From an uncultured Caldilineaceae bacterium (GTDB taxonomy: Bacteria; Chloroflexota; Anaerolineae; Caldilineales; Caldilineaceae), in the NCBI GenBank assembly GCA_951813625.1, contig CATOTS010000006.1:1-64000 (forward strand): a stretch of 64,000 nt of DNA, given 5' to 3'. The notes under the pieces are model-generated. The model had not been told where the DNA came from. It worked only from the letters and a program-made list of their open reading frames with translations, and did not search any database. A program made the position numbers and the translations under genes. Positions 39,950-51,851 of the stretch are shown piece after piece (position 1 is the stretch's first letter; every line of letters starts with the position of its first letter).

Positions 39950-41530
39950 ATGAAACGCATTGCAGATATGCCTCGAGATCTGTTACGCATGTCAGTTTTC
40001 TCAATAAATCTCCTTACACTCATAATCGCCGCCGCGCTCCTGGTGGCCTGCTCAGACGAACCGGAGGAGTCGATCGAAATCACTGGCAGGGGATCTGTCA
40101 ACGTCTCTGAGGGACATGACAGCATTCCAGGTGTGATTGACCGCGACCCCGAAACTTGGTGGACATCGTATGACTTTGCCCCGCAGTGGCTTGCCCTCCG
40201 GTTCAACATCGCCCAACCGGTCAACAGAATAGAACTGTCAGTGGCCCAATCGGAGGAAGGATTGACAACGCATGAAGTCTGGCTGAGGAGTGAGTCGGAG
40301 GTGCTAACCCTGTTCAAACGGTACGTCAACATACCTACCGCCGATAAGGACCTCCTAGTAATCTCTATCGACCCCCCACAATACATTACTGAAGCGCTTA
40401 TCGTGACCCTTGAAGGGGTGGGCTGGGTTGCATGGCGCGAAGTACGGGCATTCGCCCCATCAAACTTACATTACAGCACTTTTTCTGAAACGGGCTTCCG
40501 CTTAGCGAATCCTGTGCAGGCAACGCACGCCGGCGATGGGAGCGGCCGCCTCTTTGTGGTCGAAAAAGAGGGGCGCATCCGCATCGTCAGAGACGACCTT
40601 CTTGTTGAAACACCTTTCCTGGACATTGCCGAACGGGTGTCGGCTGTAGAGGTGGAAATGGGGTTGTTGAATGTCGCCTTTCCCCCTTCCTACGAGAATT
40701 TAAAACAGTTCTATGTGAGTTATTCCGACTCAAACGGAGACACTGTTATCAGCCGCTTCACGACCAGCAACGACCCCGATAGAGCAGACCCCAATAGCGA
40801 AGAAATTATCCTCACCATCGGCCAGCCGGGAATTCATCACAATGGCGGCACCTTGGCCTTCGGACCGCGAGATGGATACCTCTACATCGGCAGCGGGGAC
40901 GGCATTGTAACCCTTCCGGAATATGTTCCGACACACGCACAGGATTCGGGCACGTTACTGGGCAAAATCCTGCGCATCGATGTTGAGTCGGGCGAGAAAC
41001 CCTACGCCATTCCGGCTGATAATCCCTTTGTATCAACACCCGGCTACGCCCCCGAAATATGGGCGCTCGGGCTGCGCAACCCCTGGGGCTTTGCCTTCGA
41101 CCACGAAACCGGCGACCTCTATATTCCCGATGCAGGTTGGATGACGAACGAAGAGGTCAACTTTCAACCGGCGGAGAGCCCAGGTGGCGAAAACTACGGT
41201 TGGCCCCTGTGGGAAGGAATCTCCTCCCCTGGAGTGGAGGAAACTGTTGATGATCCTGTCCGGCCAGTGGCCCTCTATGGCCCAAAACATGGATGCGCCA
41301 TCGTTGGCGGCGTGGTGCAGAAAGGACATTTTATCCATGCCGACTTTTGCAGGGGAAAGGTCTGGTCTTTGCAGCAGCAAGACCAAGATACGTGGGAGAC
41401 CAAGCTTCTCATGAACTTGCAGACTCCAATCAGCAGCATTGGCGTTGATGAAACAGGCAACCTGTACGCTACAGGCTTTGCCGACGGAAACATATACAGA
41501 GTCTTCGCTCTCACTGAGACAGGTGACTGA
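39950..41530 (+). CDS. PQQ-type sugar dehydrogenase lipoprotein (copy 3)
   Basis: 526 residues from ATG 39950, chosen for the AAGGAG site; an in-frame start 32 codons earlier would precede the signal peptide unnaturally. The lipobox is LLVAC (SDEPEES follows). Discoidin-like domain: VIDRDPETWWTSYDFAPQWL ... GWVAWREVRAF. Propeller motifs: THAGDGSGRLFVVEKEGRI, HHNGGTLAFGPRDGYLYIGS, LGLRNPWGFAFD, GGENYGWPLWEG. It is closer to copy 2 than to copy 1 in layout and is followed by the same 164-base spacer and a glycosyltransferase gene. Confidence 0.9.
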   Translation: MKRIADMPRDLLRMSVFSINLLTLIIAAALLVACSDEPEESIEITGRGSVNVSEGHDSIPGVIDRDPETWWTSYDFAPQWLALRFNIAQPVNRIELSVAQSEEGLTTHEVWLRSESEVLTLFKRYVNIPTADKDLLVISIDPPQYITEALIVTLEGVGWVAWREVRAFAPSNLHYSTFSETGFRLANPVQATHAGDGSGRLFVVEKEGRIRIVRDDLLVETPFLDIAERVSAVEVEMGLLNVAFPPSYENLKQFYVSYSDSNGDTVISRFTTSNDPDRADPNSEEIILTIGQPGIHHNGGTLAFGPRDGYLYIGSGDGIVTLPEYVPTHAQDSGTLLGKILRIDVESGEKPYAIPADNPFVSTPGYAPEIWALGLRNPWGFAFDHETGDLYIPDAGWMTNEEVNFQPAESPGGENYGWPLWEGISSPGVEETVDDPVRPVALYGPKHGCAIVGGVVQKGHFIHADFCRGKVWSLQQQDQDTWETKLLMNLQTPISSIGVDETGNLYATGFADGNIYRVFALTETGD

Positions 41531-41694
41531 TCGCCCCTGGACTCGACAGCAATTGCATTTGAATCCGGGCAATGACAAAGGCGTTTGAACGTCTTCGGGC
41601 AGTCCGATGAAATCGTAGGTCTATCATCCTGGGAGAGGCTGGATACTCCCGGCCCCGCGACAGAATTGGCACGCGACCAACCTGCTTCAACATA
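41531..41694 (+). repeat. Spacer repeat, near-identical to 32257-32420
   Basis: Second copy of the 164-base spacer that joins a sugar dehydrogenase gene to a glycosyltransferase gene. From GTCTTCGGGCAGTCCGATGA to the start codon I see no differences from the first copy. Confidence 0.85.
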
Positions 41695-44600
41695 ATGAAA
41701 TCGTCGAACAAACCCTTAGCTTTCCTGAACCTGTCTCCCCTCTCCCTCCTGTCCTTGCTGCCATGGCTCGCGCTCCTCGCTTGGCTCGCCTCCGTCGCCT
41801 GGTTCCTCACCGACGACGCCTTCATCAGCTTTCGCTACATCCGCAACCTCATCGAAGGGCACGGCCTCGTCTTCAACCCCGGCGAACGCGTCGAAGGCTA
41901 TACCAATTTCCTCTGGATTCTCGAACTCGCCGCCATCTGGGCCGCCCTCGGCATCCGTCCCGAATACGCCGCCCCCTGGCTCTCAGTCGCCTACACAGCC
42001 GCCACCATCGCCGCCACGCTATGGTGGGTCACGCGCCTACCCTCGCTGCATAACCGCTCCCTCGTCGCCTGGTTGACTCTCGGCTTCCTCTGCTCCAGCG
42101 CCACCTTCGCCGTCTGGACATCCAGCGGCGGTCTCGAAACCAGACAGTTCTCCTTCCTCATCCTCTCCGCTGTTATCTGCCTCAGCCTCTACGCCAACAA
42201 CCGCAGAGGCCTCATCGCCGCCTCACTCTGCCTCGCCGCCGCCGAACTCACTCGCCCTGAAGCTCTCCTCCTCGCCGCCTGCTGCTTCGCATGGTTCGGC
42301 ATTCAGCGACTGGCCAAAGACAAGACCATCAACTCCAGGTTGGTCAAAGACATCTCCTATCTGGTTGCACCTTTCGCCCTTCTGGTCGCCGCTCACTTCC
42401 TCTTCCGCTACGCCTACTACGGCGAATGGCTGCCCAACACCTACTACGCCAAACACGTCCGACCCTGGTACGAGTCCGGCTTCCGCTACCTCGTTGCCGC
42501 CGCTATCGAAACCGGCCTCTATCTCCTCCTGCCGCTCGCATTCTTCGCCCTCCGCTCACGCTGGCAGAGGCACCGCGATGGAATCTACGCTCTGGTGCTT
42601 CTCTTTGTCGCCGCCCACATGGCCTACCTGCTGCCCATCGGCGGCGACCACTTCGAGTACCGTCCCCTCGACTTCTACTGGCCACTCCTCGCACTCCCCG
42701 CTGCCGAAGCCATCGCCCTCCTCGGCGCAAAGGCTGCAGACAGCCTGCGCCGGCTGCCGCGACGCCCGGCATGGAGGTACGGGGGAGGCGTCTTCACTAT
42801 TGCTTTCTTCCTCCCCATCCTCTTCTACGCCAACGCTATCCAGGCGGCCTTGCTGTTCGAAGCTGCCACAGTTCGTGAACGAATCCATCAACTGCATATC
42901 GAACTCAATCGAGAAAACGCAAACTGGCTGCTGGCCGCGCCCGCCATGCCAGCTCTCACCACCGTCTCTAACGAATTGCGCCAACAGTCTGCCAGCCATT
43001 CTGTCGGTCTGACCTTCGCCGAGCACCGTGAGTTCCACTTCAAGCAAAAGAGACTCTATGGGGCATACCAAGAGATGGAGCGCGGCTTGATCCCTGATGA
43101 CGCATTGATGGCCAACAGCGGCCTCGGAAAGTTCTATTACCTTCCAGACCTCAAGATTCTCGACAGCGATGGCTTGACCGACGCGACCGTCGCGCGCACG
43201 CCGGTCACCCACGCCAACGCTCAGCGCATCATAGCCCACGACCGCGAGCCGACGCCCGAATACCTCAAGCAGCGTGGAGTCAACATTAGGATATTCCCTT
43301 CAGCCTCCAGCGCCGACGCGGCGCTTGACGTCGCAGACTATGCTCTTAAGTTCGGCCCCGAACTCTGGATGCCCTTCGACACTGTTGACTTACTTTGGGC
43401 TACAAATCGTTTCGCCGGCCACGAACTGCACGCCAGGGAATCCTTCTCCTCTGACGAGCCAGCGCGCAACTACCTCCGTTTCGGCATACATACTTATGTC
43501 GGCCAACGCTTTCTCGCACAATTCGAAAGCGGACTTGATGGCTGGCAACTGTCAGGACAGGCCGTCACCAACTTCGACCAACATGCAAATTTCGCGGGCC
43601 AACCGCTGATCTGGAACCGCGCCGATGACGGCTTTCTGACGAGCTACCACCCCACCATGGGAAACAATGCAACCGGCAGGGCGCTCTCGCCAACCTTCAC
43701 CGCAACCGCCGACCAATATCTCGCCTTTCTCATCGCCGGCGGCGGCGCCGGCGATGTCGGGCTGCGCCTGCTCGCCGATGGCGAAGAGTCCGCCGTCTGG
43801 CATGGGAAAAATCCCGAGCGCTTCCACCTGGTTGTCCATCCGCTCGGCTACCTCGCCGGCCAAAAGCTGCAACTGGAACTCTTCGACCGCGAGCTTGGCG
43901 ATGAGGGCCATATCATGCTCGACCACGTCATGCTGGCCACCTGCGACATCTGCCCGCAAGAGCCAATCGCTTTAGCACAGGCTTTTGGTCAGGAACTGTC
44001 CGACGAGGGCGCCGTCTACCTGGTCCCCGGCTTCCATAACCACCGCAATGTCAAACACCACCTCCTCTCCAAGAACATAGCACCAGTCCATGTAATCCCT
44101 ATGTACCTTACCAATCTGTCGCAGCGGGTCGAATCTGCGCTGGCCGCTCAGGAAAACCTCTCAATCGTAAGAATTGTGGAGTGGAAATCCGAAAGCACCT
44201 TTATCGACGATGACATCCAACCCCTTTCTTTTCTTCTCACCAAGTACGGACATTTCCTCGGCAGCGAAGACTACCAAGACTTTACGGTCCACAACTTCGC
44301 GGACATCTCTGTAGAGCGCCCTTGGGCACTCTATGAACAGTTGGACCCGCTGACAATCAACTATGACGGCGGCATAATTCTTCTGGGGCTTGCCGTCGGA
44401 CAAGGAACAGAGCAACTCCCTCTTGGGCAACCGCTCGACTTGGCGCCGGAACTCTCTCTCTGGACCGTCCTGCAGTGGCGGGCCGAACCCGAATTGGATG
44501 TCGATTACGCAATCTCTTTGCGCCTCTACGATGCCGAGGGCAAGAGGGCCCACCAGCAGGACACTGTCCTCTGGAACAAGATCCGGGTGCCGAGCAGTTA

Positions 44601-44784
44601 CTGGCCCGCGGGCGAACCGGTAGAGACCGTGGCATTACTACACCTCCCCGCCGACCTCCCGCCCGGCGAATACGAACTCCGCCTGGTCGTCTACAACTTC
44701 GAAACCCAGGTCCCGACCGTCCAGATAGATGTCTGGAGGCCGGAAACAACCCTGGCCCGTCTGCGCCTGGCCGAAGACCGCTGA
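41695..44784 (+). CDS. GT-C membrane glycosyltransferase, array copy 3
   Basis: 1029 residues from ATG 41695. The first about 15 residues are identical to copy 1 ([15 protein letters not shown]), as is the upstream spacer. The membrane half is of the same constant type, with small differences around residues 125-175 ([25 protein letters not shown]). The outer variable part (RERIHQLHIELNRENANWLL, EHREFHFKQKRLYGAYQEM) is its own. [12 protein letters not shown], the jelly-roll-like domain and the C-terminal sandwich ([21 protein letters not shown]) are present. The 3' end and the following spacer are nearly identical to those of copy 5. Confidence 0.85.
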   Translation: MKSSNKPLAFLNLSPLSLLSLLPWLALLAWLASVAWFLTDDAFISFRYIRNLIEGHGLVFNPGERVEGYTNFLWILELAAIWAALGIRPEYAAPWLSVAYTAATIAATLWWVTRLPSLHNRSLVAWLTLGFLCSSATFAVWTSSGGLETRQFSFLILSAVICLSLYANNRRGLIAASLCLAAAELTRPEALLLAACCFAWFGIQRLAKDKTINSRLVKDISYLVAPFALLVAAHFLFRYAYYGEWLPNTYYAKHVRPWYESGFRYLVAAAIETGLYLLLPLAFFALRSRWQRHRDGIYALVLLFVAAHMAYLLPIGGDHFEYRPLDFYWPLLALPAAEAIALLGAKAADSLRRLPRRPAWRYGGGVFTIAFFLPILFYANAIQAALLFEAATVRERIHQLHIELNRENANWLLAAPAMPALTTVSNELRQQSASHSVGLTFAEHREFHFKQKRLYGAYQEMERGLIPDDALMANSGLGKFYYLPDLKILDSDGLTDATVARTPVTHANAQRIIAHDREPTPEYLKQRGVNIRIFPSASSADAALDVADYALKFGPELWMPFDTVDLLWATNRFAGHELHARESFSSDEPARNYLRFGIHTYVGQRFLAQFESGLDGWQLSGQAVTNFDQHANFAGQPLIWNRADDGFLTSYHPTMGNNATGRALSPTFTATADQYLAFLIAGGGAGDVGLRLLADGEESAVWHGKNPERFHLVVHPLGYLAGQKLQLELFDRELGDEGHIMLDHVMLATCDICPQEPIALAQAFGQELSDEGAVYLVPGFHNHRNVKHHLLSKNIAPVHVIPMYLTNLSQRVESALAAQENLSIVRIVEWKSESTFIDDDIQPLSFLLTKYGHFLGSEDYQDFTVHNFADISVERPWALYEQLDPLTINYDGGIILLGLAVGQGTEQLPLGQPLDLAPELSLWTVLQWRAEPELDVDYAISLRLYDAEGKRAHQQDTVLWNKIRVPSSYWPAGEPVETVALLHLPADLPPGEYELRLVVYNFETQVPTVQIDVWRPETTLARLRLAEDR

Positions 44785-44929
44785 ATCCATCTCCGCTCAA
44801 AACCAGAGCATTCACGGAGCTTCCACACGCAGAACAATTCGCTGTAACGACGTGCAGAGAGCCTCTCCAGGTTCGCGCCCCTGCGCGGGCCAAAAACCGG
44901 CCTTTGTCGTCATACGGAGCTTGTCACCT

Positions 44930-44959
44930 TAGACAGAAATCGCCTTCGTCGGCTATCAT
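44930..44959 (+). promoter_or_regulatory. Array promoter element (before copy 4)
   Basis: TAGACA at 44930-44935, 18 bases, TATCAT at 44954-44959. The same boxes and spacing recur behind each of copies 4 to 8 with at most one or two changes, and upstream of the intact aminotransferase gene. Confidence 0.65.
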
Positions 44960-45060
44960 TCCCTCTGTGCTTCCGCCGAAATCCTTTCGTCTTCTGCAAT
45001 CCGCTGAGGCCAAACAACGGGGGTCTTCGTTCAAACACCATCTGGTACAGGGCCTGCCCC

Positions 45061-45198
45061 ATGTCGACCATGACAGTCGAACAGATCCAACGCCACCTCC
45101 TCCGGACAACTAAAGTGGATTCATTCAAGACTGAACCTGAGGAGCAGCCACCGACCTGGCGCCGTCCGCGCCGAATAAATTATTGCATTTGCGCCTGA
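45061..45198 (+). pseudogene. Mini-ORF from the aminotransferase start, before copy 4
   Basis: A 45-codon frame opens with MSTMTVEQIQ, matching MSPMTVEQLR of the aminotransferase at 61099, then runs into unrelated sequence (RHLLRTTKVDSF ...). It stops 11 bases before the start codon of copy 4. It is a recombination remnant that could act as a translated leader. Confidence 0.65.
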
Positions 45199-45209
45199 GC
45201 CGTCCCATC

Positions 45210-48200
45210 ATGGCAAATCTATTGAGGAGACCGCTATCTTTCTTGAGCCTGTCTCCCCTCGCCCTCCTATCCTTGCTGCCATGGCTCGCGCTCCTCGCTT
45301 GGCTCGCCTCCGTCGCCTGGTTCCTCACCGACGACGCCTTCATCAGCTTCCGCTATACCCGCAACCTCATCGAAGGTCACGGCCTCGTCTTCAACCCCGG
45401 CGAACGCGTCGAAGGCTATACCAACTTCCTCTGGATTCTCGAACTCGCCGCAATCTGGGCCGCCCTCGGCATCCGTCCCGAATACGCCGCCCCCTGGCTC
45501 TCAGTCGCCTACACAGCCGCCTCCATCGCCGCCATCCTGTGGTGGGTCACACGCCTACCCTCGCTCCATAACCGCAGCCTCGTCGCCTGGATGACCCTCG
45601 GCTTCCTCTGCTCCAGCGCCACCTTCGCCGTCTGGACCTCCGCCGGCGGCCTCGAAACCAGACAGTTCACCTTCTTCATCGTCGCCGCCGTCATCTGCCT
45701 CAGCCTCTACCAGAACAACCGTAAAGGCCTCATCACCGCCTCACTCTGCCTCGCCGCCGCCGAACTCACTAGACCCGAAGCTCTCCTCCTCGCCGCCTGC
45801 TGCTTCGCATGGTTCGGCATCCAGCGACTGGCCAAAGACAAGACCATAAACTCCAGGTTGGTCAAAGACATCTCCTATCTGGTTGCACCTTTCGCCCTCC
45901 TGGTCGCCGCTCACTTCCTCTTCCGCTACGCCTACTACGGCGAATGGCTGCCCAACACCTACTACGCCAAACACGTCCGACCCTGGTACGAATCCGGCTT
46001 CCGCTACCTCGTTGCCGCCGCTATCGAAACCGGCCTCTATCTCCTCCTGCCCCTCGCATTCTTCGCCCTCCGCTCACGCTGGCAGAGGCACTGCGACGGC
46101 ACCTACGCCCTTTCCCTCCTCTGCGTCTTCGCTCACATGGCCTACCTCCTGCCCATCGGCGGCGACCACTTCGAATACCGTCCCCTCGACTTCTACTGGC
46201 CTCTCCTGGCACTCCCCGCTGCCGAAGCCATCGCCCTCCTCGGCGCAAAAGCCGCAGACAGCCTCCGCCAACTGCCGCGACCCACAGCCTGGACGATCGG
46301 AGGAGGCATCTTCACTATCGCCTTCTTCCTCCCCATCCTCTTCTACGCTAACGCAATCCAGGGTGTCTTGCTGTTCGAGGGAGCCGCTATGAGTGGACGC
46401 CCATGGAAGGTGTTTATCGAGCTCAATGAAGAGAACGCAGCATTGACGCTGGCCGCGCCCGCCATGCCCGCGCTCGTCGCCGTCTCAAACGACCTGCGCC
46501 GACAGTCTACCCAGCAGCACGTCGGCACGCCCTTCCCCGAGCATCGTGGATTCAAGATCGATCAGGAACTGCACTATAGGGCCTACGAAGAGATGGAGCG
46601 CGGTTTCATTCCTGATGACGCCCTCATGTACGATGGCGGCCTCGGAAAATTCTATTACATTCCAGACTTGAAAGTCATAGACTTCCATGGCTTGACCGAC
46701 GCGACCGTCGCGCGCACGCCGGTAACACTTTCCAACGCAGAACGCCTCATGGCACACGATCGCGAGCCGTCGCAAGCCTACCTTAAGCAGCGGGGCGTCA
46801 ACTTCCAAGTCTACCCCGCGTCCTCAAGCCCGGGCCGGGCGCTCCAGCATGCAAACTACGCGGTCAAGTTCGGCTCCGAACTTTGGATGCCCTTCGAAAC
46901 CCTCAGCGCGAAGTGGGCAACAACCCGGTTCCCCAACCGCGAACTACTGGCCCGAGGGACTTTCTCCGCCATCGAGCCGTCCCGCAACTACTTTCGTGTC
47001 GGCAGATCCACATATGTCGGCCAGCGCTTTCTCGGACAGTTCGACAACGGCTTTAGCGGCTGGCGCGTGACAGGCGATGGCATCAGCAATTACAACCAAC
47101 ATGAAATTTACGAAGGGCAAGCGCTGATCTGGAACCGGGCTGACGACGGCTTTCTGACAAGCTACCACCCCGGCAGAGGCAACCGCGCAACCGCCAGAGC
47201 GCTCTCGCCAACCTTCACCGCGACCGCCGACCAATACCTCGCCTTCCTCATCGCCGGCGGCGAGGGTCAGGGCGTCGGGCTCCGCCTGCTCGCCGACGGC
47301 GAAGAAGCCGCCGTCTGGCGCGGCCAAAAGACCGATAGGATACCAAATTCTGACCTCTTCCGGCTCGTCGTTCATCCCTTAGGCTACGTCGCCGGCAAGA
47401 CGCTGCAACTCGAACTCTTCGACCGCGAGCTTGGCGACTGGGGATACATCATGCTCGACCATGTCATGCTGGCCACCTGTGACATCTGCCCGCGAGAGCC
47501 GATCGTCCTGGGAAAGGCGCTGCGCGCCCAGCCCGACTACGACACCGTCTACCTCATCCCGGCATTCGTCAATTATCTCAGTGTCGGTCATCACCTGCCG
47601 TCCCAGGAAACAGCGCACTCCCTTTTCTTCCAGATGGACGCGCCGGACCTTGCACAGGAGGTCGAATCCGCACTGGCTGCTGTCGGAAATCCCGACAGCG
47701 TAAAGGTAGTCGAGTGGAAGAGCACGAATCCCTGGATCGAAGACAATGCCCATCCCTTGACCTTTCTTCTTGCCAAGTACGGACGTTCGCTCGGCAGCGA
47801 CGACTACGAAGACTTCCGAGTCTGGTCCTATGTCGACATTTCCTTCGAGAGCCCCTGGATTCTCTTTGAAGATTTGGAGCCGATGACCATCAACTATGAC
47901 GGCGGCATCGCACTCCAGGGGCTTGCCCTCGGATGCGGCGCAGAACAACTCCCACTTGGACAGCCGCTCGACTTGGTAACGGAACGCTCGCTGTGGAGCG
48001 TCTTGCAGTGGCGAACCGAACCCGGGCTCGATACAGATTATGTCATCTCTCTGCGCCTCTACAACGCTGCAGGCGAAGAGGCCTATCAGCAGGACACCGT
48101 CCTCTGGAACCCAATCCATCTGCCTACCAGCCACTGGCTCGCAGGTGAACCGGCCGAAACTACCGCCATGCTCTATCTCCCGGCCGACCTCCCACCCGGC

Positions 48201-48317
48201 GATTACGAGCTGCGAATGGTCGTCTACGACTTCGAAACCCAGATCCCCACCGTCCAGATAGATGTCTGGGAACCGGAGATAACACTGGCCCGCCTACGTC
48301 TGGCTGAAGCTCGCTGA
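45210..48317 (+). CDS. GT-C membrane glycosyltransferase, array copy 4
   Basis: 1035 residues from ATG 45210 ([20 protein letters not shown]); an upstream TTG adds nine residues but has no support. Membrane half of the constant type, with Asp-Asp in [10 protein letters not shown]. The outer variable segment ([20 protein letters not shown] ... [18 protein letters not shown]) is close to copy 2, while the part from about 515 on ([19 protein letters not shown]) is distinct. The jelly-roll-like domain has [20 protein letters not shown] and the C-terminal sandwich is intact. It may be transcribed from the element at 44930. Confidence 0.85.
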   Translation: MANLLRRPLSFLSLSPLALLSLLPWLALLAWLASVAWFLTDDAFISFRYTRNLIEGHGLVFNPGERVEGYTNFLWILELAAIWAALGIRPEYAAPWLSVAYTAASIAAILWWVTRLPSLHNRSLVAWMTLGFLCSSATFAVWTSAGGLETRQFTFFIVAAVICLSLYQNNRKGLITASLCLAAAELTRPEALLLAACCFAWFGIQRLAKDKTINSRLVKDISYLVAPFALLVAAHFLFRYAYYGEWLPNTYYAKHVRPWYESGFRYLVAAAIETGLYLLLPLAFFALRSRWQRHCDGTYALSLLCVFAHMAYLLPIGGDHFEYRPLDFYWPLLALPAAEAIALLGAKAADSLRQLPRPTAWTIGGGIFTIAFFLPILFYANAIQGVLLFEGAAMSGRPWKVFIELNEENAALTLAAPAMPALVAVSNDLRRQSTQQHVGTPFPEHRGFKIDQELHYRAYEEMERGFIPDDALMYDGGLGKFYYIPDLKVIDFHGLTDATVARTPVTLSNAERLMAHDREPSQAYLKQRGVNFQVYPASSSPGRALQHANYAVKFGSELWMPFETLSAKWATTRFPNRELLARGTFSAIEPSRNYFRVGRSTYVGQRFLGQFDNGFSGWRVTGDGISNYNQHEIYEGQALIWNRADDGFLTSYHPGRGNRATARALSPTFTATADQYLAFLIAGGEGQGVGLRLLADGEEAAVWRGQKTDRIPNSDLFRLVVHPLGYVAGKTLQLELFDRELGDWGYIMLDHVMLATCDICPREPIVLGKALRAQPDYDTVYLIPAFVNYLSVGHHLPSQETAHSLFFQMDAPDLAQEVESALAAVGNPDSVKVVEWKSTNPWIEDNAHPLTFLLAKYGRSLGSDDYEDFRVWSYVDISFESPWILFEDLEPMTINYDGGIALQGLALGCGAEQLPLGQPLDLVTERSLWSVLQWRTEPGLDTDYVISLRLYNAAGEEAYQQDTVLWNPIHLPTSHWLAGEPAETTAMLYLPADLPPGDYELRMVVYDFETQIPTVQIDVWEPEITLARLRLAEAR

Positions 48318-48460
48318 AAATAGTGTCACTTGAAATAGTGCAATCGCGGAGCCCCCTTCTGCTCAATCGTTCGTTCTAACAACGCGCAGACCGTATCTCC
48401 TGGTAGACGCCATATTGGCGGCCGGAACCTAGTCTCAGAAATCACTCAACGTATGTCCCT

Positions 48461-48490
48461 TAGACAGAATTCGCCACGGTCGGCTATCGT
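48461..48490 (+). promoter_or_regulatory. Array promoter element (before copy 5)
   Basis: TAGACA at 48461-48466, 18 bases, TATCGT at 48485-48490. The flanking CCCT before the -35 box and the CGGC before the -10 box are shared with the other copies. Confidence 0.6.
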
Positions 48491-48590
48491 ATGCACTATA
48501 ATCTCGGCAATCTCTTTGCTCAATTGTCGAGCGCAGAGACGACGCATCAGGCCTCTTCATTCATACGCTAACCAATTTAGGGCCCGGCTC

Positions 48591-48716
48591 ATGTATACGA
48601 TGGCATTCGAACTAGCTCGGCAAGACCTTCCCATGACAGCGAAGTTCGGATACTTCCAAACTGGAACGCACGGCCCAGCCAGCGTTTCTGTGCTGCCCGC
48701 GGCGAAACAGATCTGA
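48591..48716 (+). pseudogene. Aminotransferase 5' fragment, 41 codons, before copy 5
   Basis: The frame still reads FELARQDLPMTAKFGYFQTG then THGPASVSVL, against VEQLRQDFPMTGKIAYFQTG then TYGPASDSVL in the intact enzyme at 61099. It ends in TGA 25 bases before copy 5. It is the best-preserved remnant and shows that the array unit once ended in this gene. Confidence 0.8.
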
Positions 48717-48740
48717 CTTGCTCGACTAAACTTCGTCAAC

Positions 48741-51700
48741 ATGGCAAATTCATTGAAGCACCCGTTACCTCCACTCAACCTGTCTCCCCTCGCCCTCCTC
48801 TCCTTGCTGCCATGGCTCGCGCTCCTCGCTTGGCTCGCCTCCGTCGCCTGGTTCCTCACCGACGACGCCTTCATCAGCTTCCGCTACACACGCAACCTCC
48901 TCGAAGGTCACGGCCTCGTCTTCAACCCCGGCGAACGCGTCGAAGGCTACACCAACTTCCTCTGGATTCTCGAACTCGCCGCAATCTGGGCCGCCCTCGG
49001 CATCCCTCCCGAATACGCCGCCCCCTGGCTCTCAGTCGCCTACACAGCCGCCTCCATCGCCGCCATTGTGTGGTGGGTCACACGCCTACCCTCGCTCCAT
49101 AACCGCAGCCTCGTCGCCTGGATGACCCTCGGCCTACTCTGCTCCAGCGCCACCTTCGCCGTCTGGACCTCCGCCGGCGGCCTCGAAACCAGACAGTTCA
49201 CCTTCTTCATCGTCGCCGCCGTCATCTGCCTTAGCCTCTACCAGAACAGCCGTAAAGGCCTCATCACCGCCTCACTCTGCCTCGCTGCCGCCGAACTCAC
49301 CAGACCCGAAGCTCTCCTCCTCGCCGCCTGCTGCTTCGCCTGGTTCGGCATCCAGCGACTGGCCAAAGACAAGACCATCAACATCAAGTTGGTCAAAGAC
49401 ATCTCCTATCTGGTTGCACCTTTCATCCTTCTGGTCGCCGCTCACTTCCTCTTCCGCTACGCCTACTACGGCGAATGGCTGCCCAACACCTACTACGCCA
49501 AACACGTACGACCCTGGTACGAGTCCGGCTTCCGCTACCTCGTTGCCGCCGCTATCGAAACCGGCCTCTATCTCCTTCTGCCGCTGGCCTACCTGGCTCT
49601 GCGGGCTCGCTGGAGTGCACTCCAGGACGCCTCGTACGCCTTGGTTTTGCTCTGCGTCGCCGCCCACATGGCCTACCTGCTGCCCATCGGCGGCGACCGC
49701 TTCGAATATCGTCCCCTCGACTTCTATTGGCCCCTCCTTGCCCTCCCCGCAGCCGAATGCATCGCCCTTATCGGCTCCTCTGTTTCGGCCGGACTGCGAA
49801 GACTTCCTCGCAACACAGTCACAACCGTCCGCTCGGAAACATTCACCCTTGCACTTTTTTTGCCCGTGCTGTTCTACGCCAGTTCGATGCAAGCCACCTT
49901 GCTCTTCGAAATGGCGGAGATACGACAGACCACTGGCAGTCGGCATTTCGAACTCGATAGGAACACCGCAGACTGGCTACTGGCCGCCCCCGGGATGTCG
50001 CTGCTCGCCGCCATCTCCAACGACTTGCGCTGGCAGGCCGCCAAAGTTGGCGTCGCTTCACGTACAACCAATCACCGTCTAGGCTTCATCAACGGTACAC
50101 TGACGTGGAAGCCTTACGAATACATGGAGCCCGGTATCATCCCCGATGACGCCCTGCACACCGAAGGCGCCATGGGTAGAGGATACTACCTTCCCACTCT
50201 AAGGTTTCTCGACTACTATGGCCTGGCCGACGCCACCGTGGCGCGCACACCTGTCGCGCACTCCAATTACGAACGCTGGATGGGACACGACCGCCGACCA
50301 ACGCATGAATACCTCAAAGAGCGAGGCGTAAACATCAAGATTTTCGCCCCAGCCTCCAATGCATCCGCGGCGCTCGAACGCGCTGATTACGCGGTCAAAG
50401 CTGGCCCCGAACTTTGGATGCCCTTCGAAGCGGTCAGCGCCCAATGGGCCTCCGACCGCTTCGACAACCACGACCTCAGGGCCAAGAATTCTTTCTCGAC
50501 CACCGATCCCACCGCCAATCGGTTCCTCGTCGGCGATGACACTCTTGTTGGAGAGCGCATACTCTTTCACTTCGAACGCGGCCTTGATAACTGGCAGTTG
50601 TCTGGTGATGCCATCACCAACTTCAGCCAGTATTCCAGCTACGAAGGGCAAGCATTGATCTGGGGCCGAGCCGATTCCACGTTCCTCACCAGCTACCACC
50701 CACTTAAGGGAAACGAGGCCACCGGCTCAGCGCTCTCGCCAGCATTTACTGCTTCCCCGGACCAGTATCTAGCCTTCCTGATCGCCGGTGGCGACACTGA
50801 CGGCGTCGGCTTGCGCCTGCTTGCCGATGGCAAAGTGGCGGGACTCTGGCGGGGCAAAAATCCCCATTCGTACATGCCAAGCGAAGAGTTCCGACTGATT
50901 GTCCATCCCCTGGGTTACCTCACCGGAAAGTCTCTGCAACTGGAACTCTTCGACGACGCCGGCGGCAGCCGCGGCCACATCATGCTCGACCACGTCATGC
51001 TCGTCGGTTGTCATTCAGGTTCATGTTCAACGGAGGGCTGGACGGCTCTGGCGCACTTGTTGGCCCAACAACCCCGCGACAATGGCGCTGTCTATTTGAT
51101 TCCCACGCACGCGCACAACCGCCAATACATCTTTCTGGACGCCAGAACTCTCTTTGTTTCGCCTGAGTACGCATTCAGGAAAGCGTACGAAATCGGATCC
51201 CGACTTGCAAGCCTGGAGAATTTCTCTACAGTGAAGATTGTGCAGTGGAAAACCCCAAATTCCTGGATCGACGACGACGTCATCCCCCTGTCCTTTCTCC
51301 TTGCCAAGTACGGACATTTCCTCGGCAGCGATGATTACGACGTCTTCCGCATCCACAACTACGCCGATGTCTCGTTCGAACGCTCCTGGTCGTATTACGA
51401 ACAGTTGGAGCCACTGTCTGTCAACTATGATGGCGACATCGCCCTCAACGGTGCCGCCCTAGGCCAAGGACCACAGCAACTGACTTCTCAGCAGGTCCTC
51501 AACCTGGGTCCGCAGCGCTCTCTCTGGACCGTTCTGCAGTGGCAGACCCAGCCCGGCCTGAATGTCGATTACGCCATTTCGCTACGCCTCTATAATGCCG
51601 CAAACGAAATTGCCTTCCAGAACGATGACCTCCTATGGCAACCCGGGGATCATGTTCCTACAAGCAACTGGAGGGCCGACCTCCCGGTCCAAACCTTGCA

Positions 51701-51851
51701 CACGCTTCAATTGCCTGCTGATCTTCCCCCAGGCAACTATGAACTACGATTCGTCGTCTACGACTTCGAAACCCAGGTCCCGACCGTCCAGATAGATGTC
51801 TGGAGGCCGGAAACAACCCTGGCTCGCTTGCGCCTGGCCGAAGAGCGCTGA
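48741..51851 (+). CDS. GT-C membrane glycosyltransferase, array copy 5
   Basis: 1036 residues from ATG 48741 ([20 protein letters not shown]). Membrane half constant up to about residue 280; then [20 protein letters not shown] departs from copies 1-4. The outer part is among the most divergent of the array ([56 protein letters not shown]). The C-terminal sandwich starts [17 protein letters not shown], and the last codons return to the copy-3 sequence, giving a mosaic gene. Confidence 0.85.
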   Translation: MANSLKHPLPPLNLSPLALLSLLPWLALLAWLASVAWFLTDDAFISFRYTRNLLEGHGLVFNPGERVEGYTNFLWILELAAIWAALGIPPEYAAPWLSVAYTAASIAAIVWWVTRLPSLHNRSLVAWMTLGLLCSSATFAVWTSAGGLETRQFTFFIVAAVICLSLYQNSRKGLITASLCLAAAELTRPEALLLAACCFAWFGIQRLAKDKTINIKLVKDISYLVAPFILLVAAHFLFRYAYYGEWLPNTYYAKHVRPWYESGFRYLVAAAIETGLYLLLPLAYLALRARWSALQDASYALVLLCVAAHMAYLLPIGGDRFEYRPLDFYWPLLALPAAECIALIGSSVSAGLRRLPRNTVTTVRSETFTLALFLPVLFYASSMQATLLFEMAEIRQTTGSRHFELDRNTADWLLAAPGMSLLAAISNDLRWQAAKVGVASRTTNHRLGFINGTLTWKPYEYMEPGIIPDDALHTEGAMGRGYYLPTLRFLDYYGLADATVARTPVAHSNYERWMGHDRRPTHEYLKERGVNIKIFAPASNASAALERADYAVKAGPELWMPFEAVSAQWASDRFDNHDLRAKNSFSTTDPTANRFLVGDDTLVGERILFHFERGLDNWQLSGDAITNFSQYSSYEGQALIWGRADSTFLTSYHPLKGNEATGSALSPAFTASPDQYLAFLIAGGDTDGVGLRLLADGKVAGLWRGKNPHSYMPSEEFRLIVHPLGYLTGKSLQLELFDDAGGSRGHIMLDHVMLVGCHSGSCSTEGWTALAHLLAQQPRDNGAVYLIPTHAHNRQYIFLDARTLFVSPEYAFRKAYEIGSRLASLENFSTVKIVQWKTPNSWIDDDVIPLSFLLAKYGHFLGSDDYDVFRIHNYADVSFERSWSYYEQLEPLSVNYDGDIALNGAALGQGPQQLTSQQVLNLGPQRSLWTVLQWQTQPGLNVDYAISLRLYNAANEIAFQNDDLLWQPGDHVPTSNWRADLPVQTLHTLQLPADLPPGNYELRFVVYDFETQVPTVQIDVWRPETTLARLRLAEER

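Larger units (their letters stand above)
44785..45209 (+). repeat. 425-base spacer, near-identical to 51852-52276
   Basis: The spacer between copies 3 and 4 has exactly the same length as that between copies 5 and 6 and differs at few positions. It contains the promoter element, an aminotransferase-start remnant and the leader of the next gene. The two blocks are 7067 bases apart, two array units. Confidence 0.88.
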
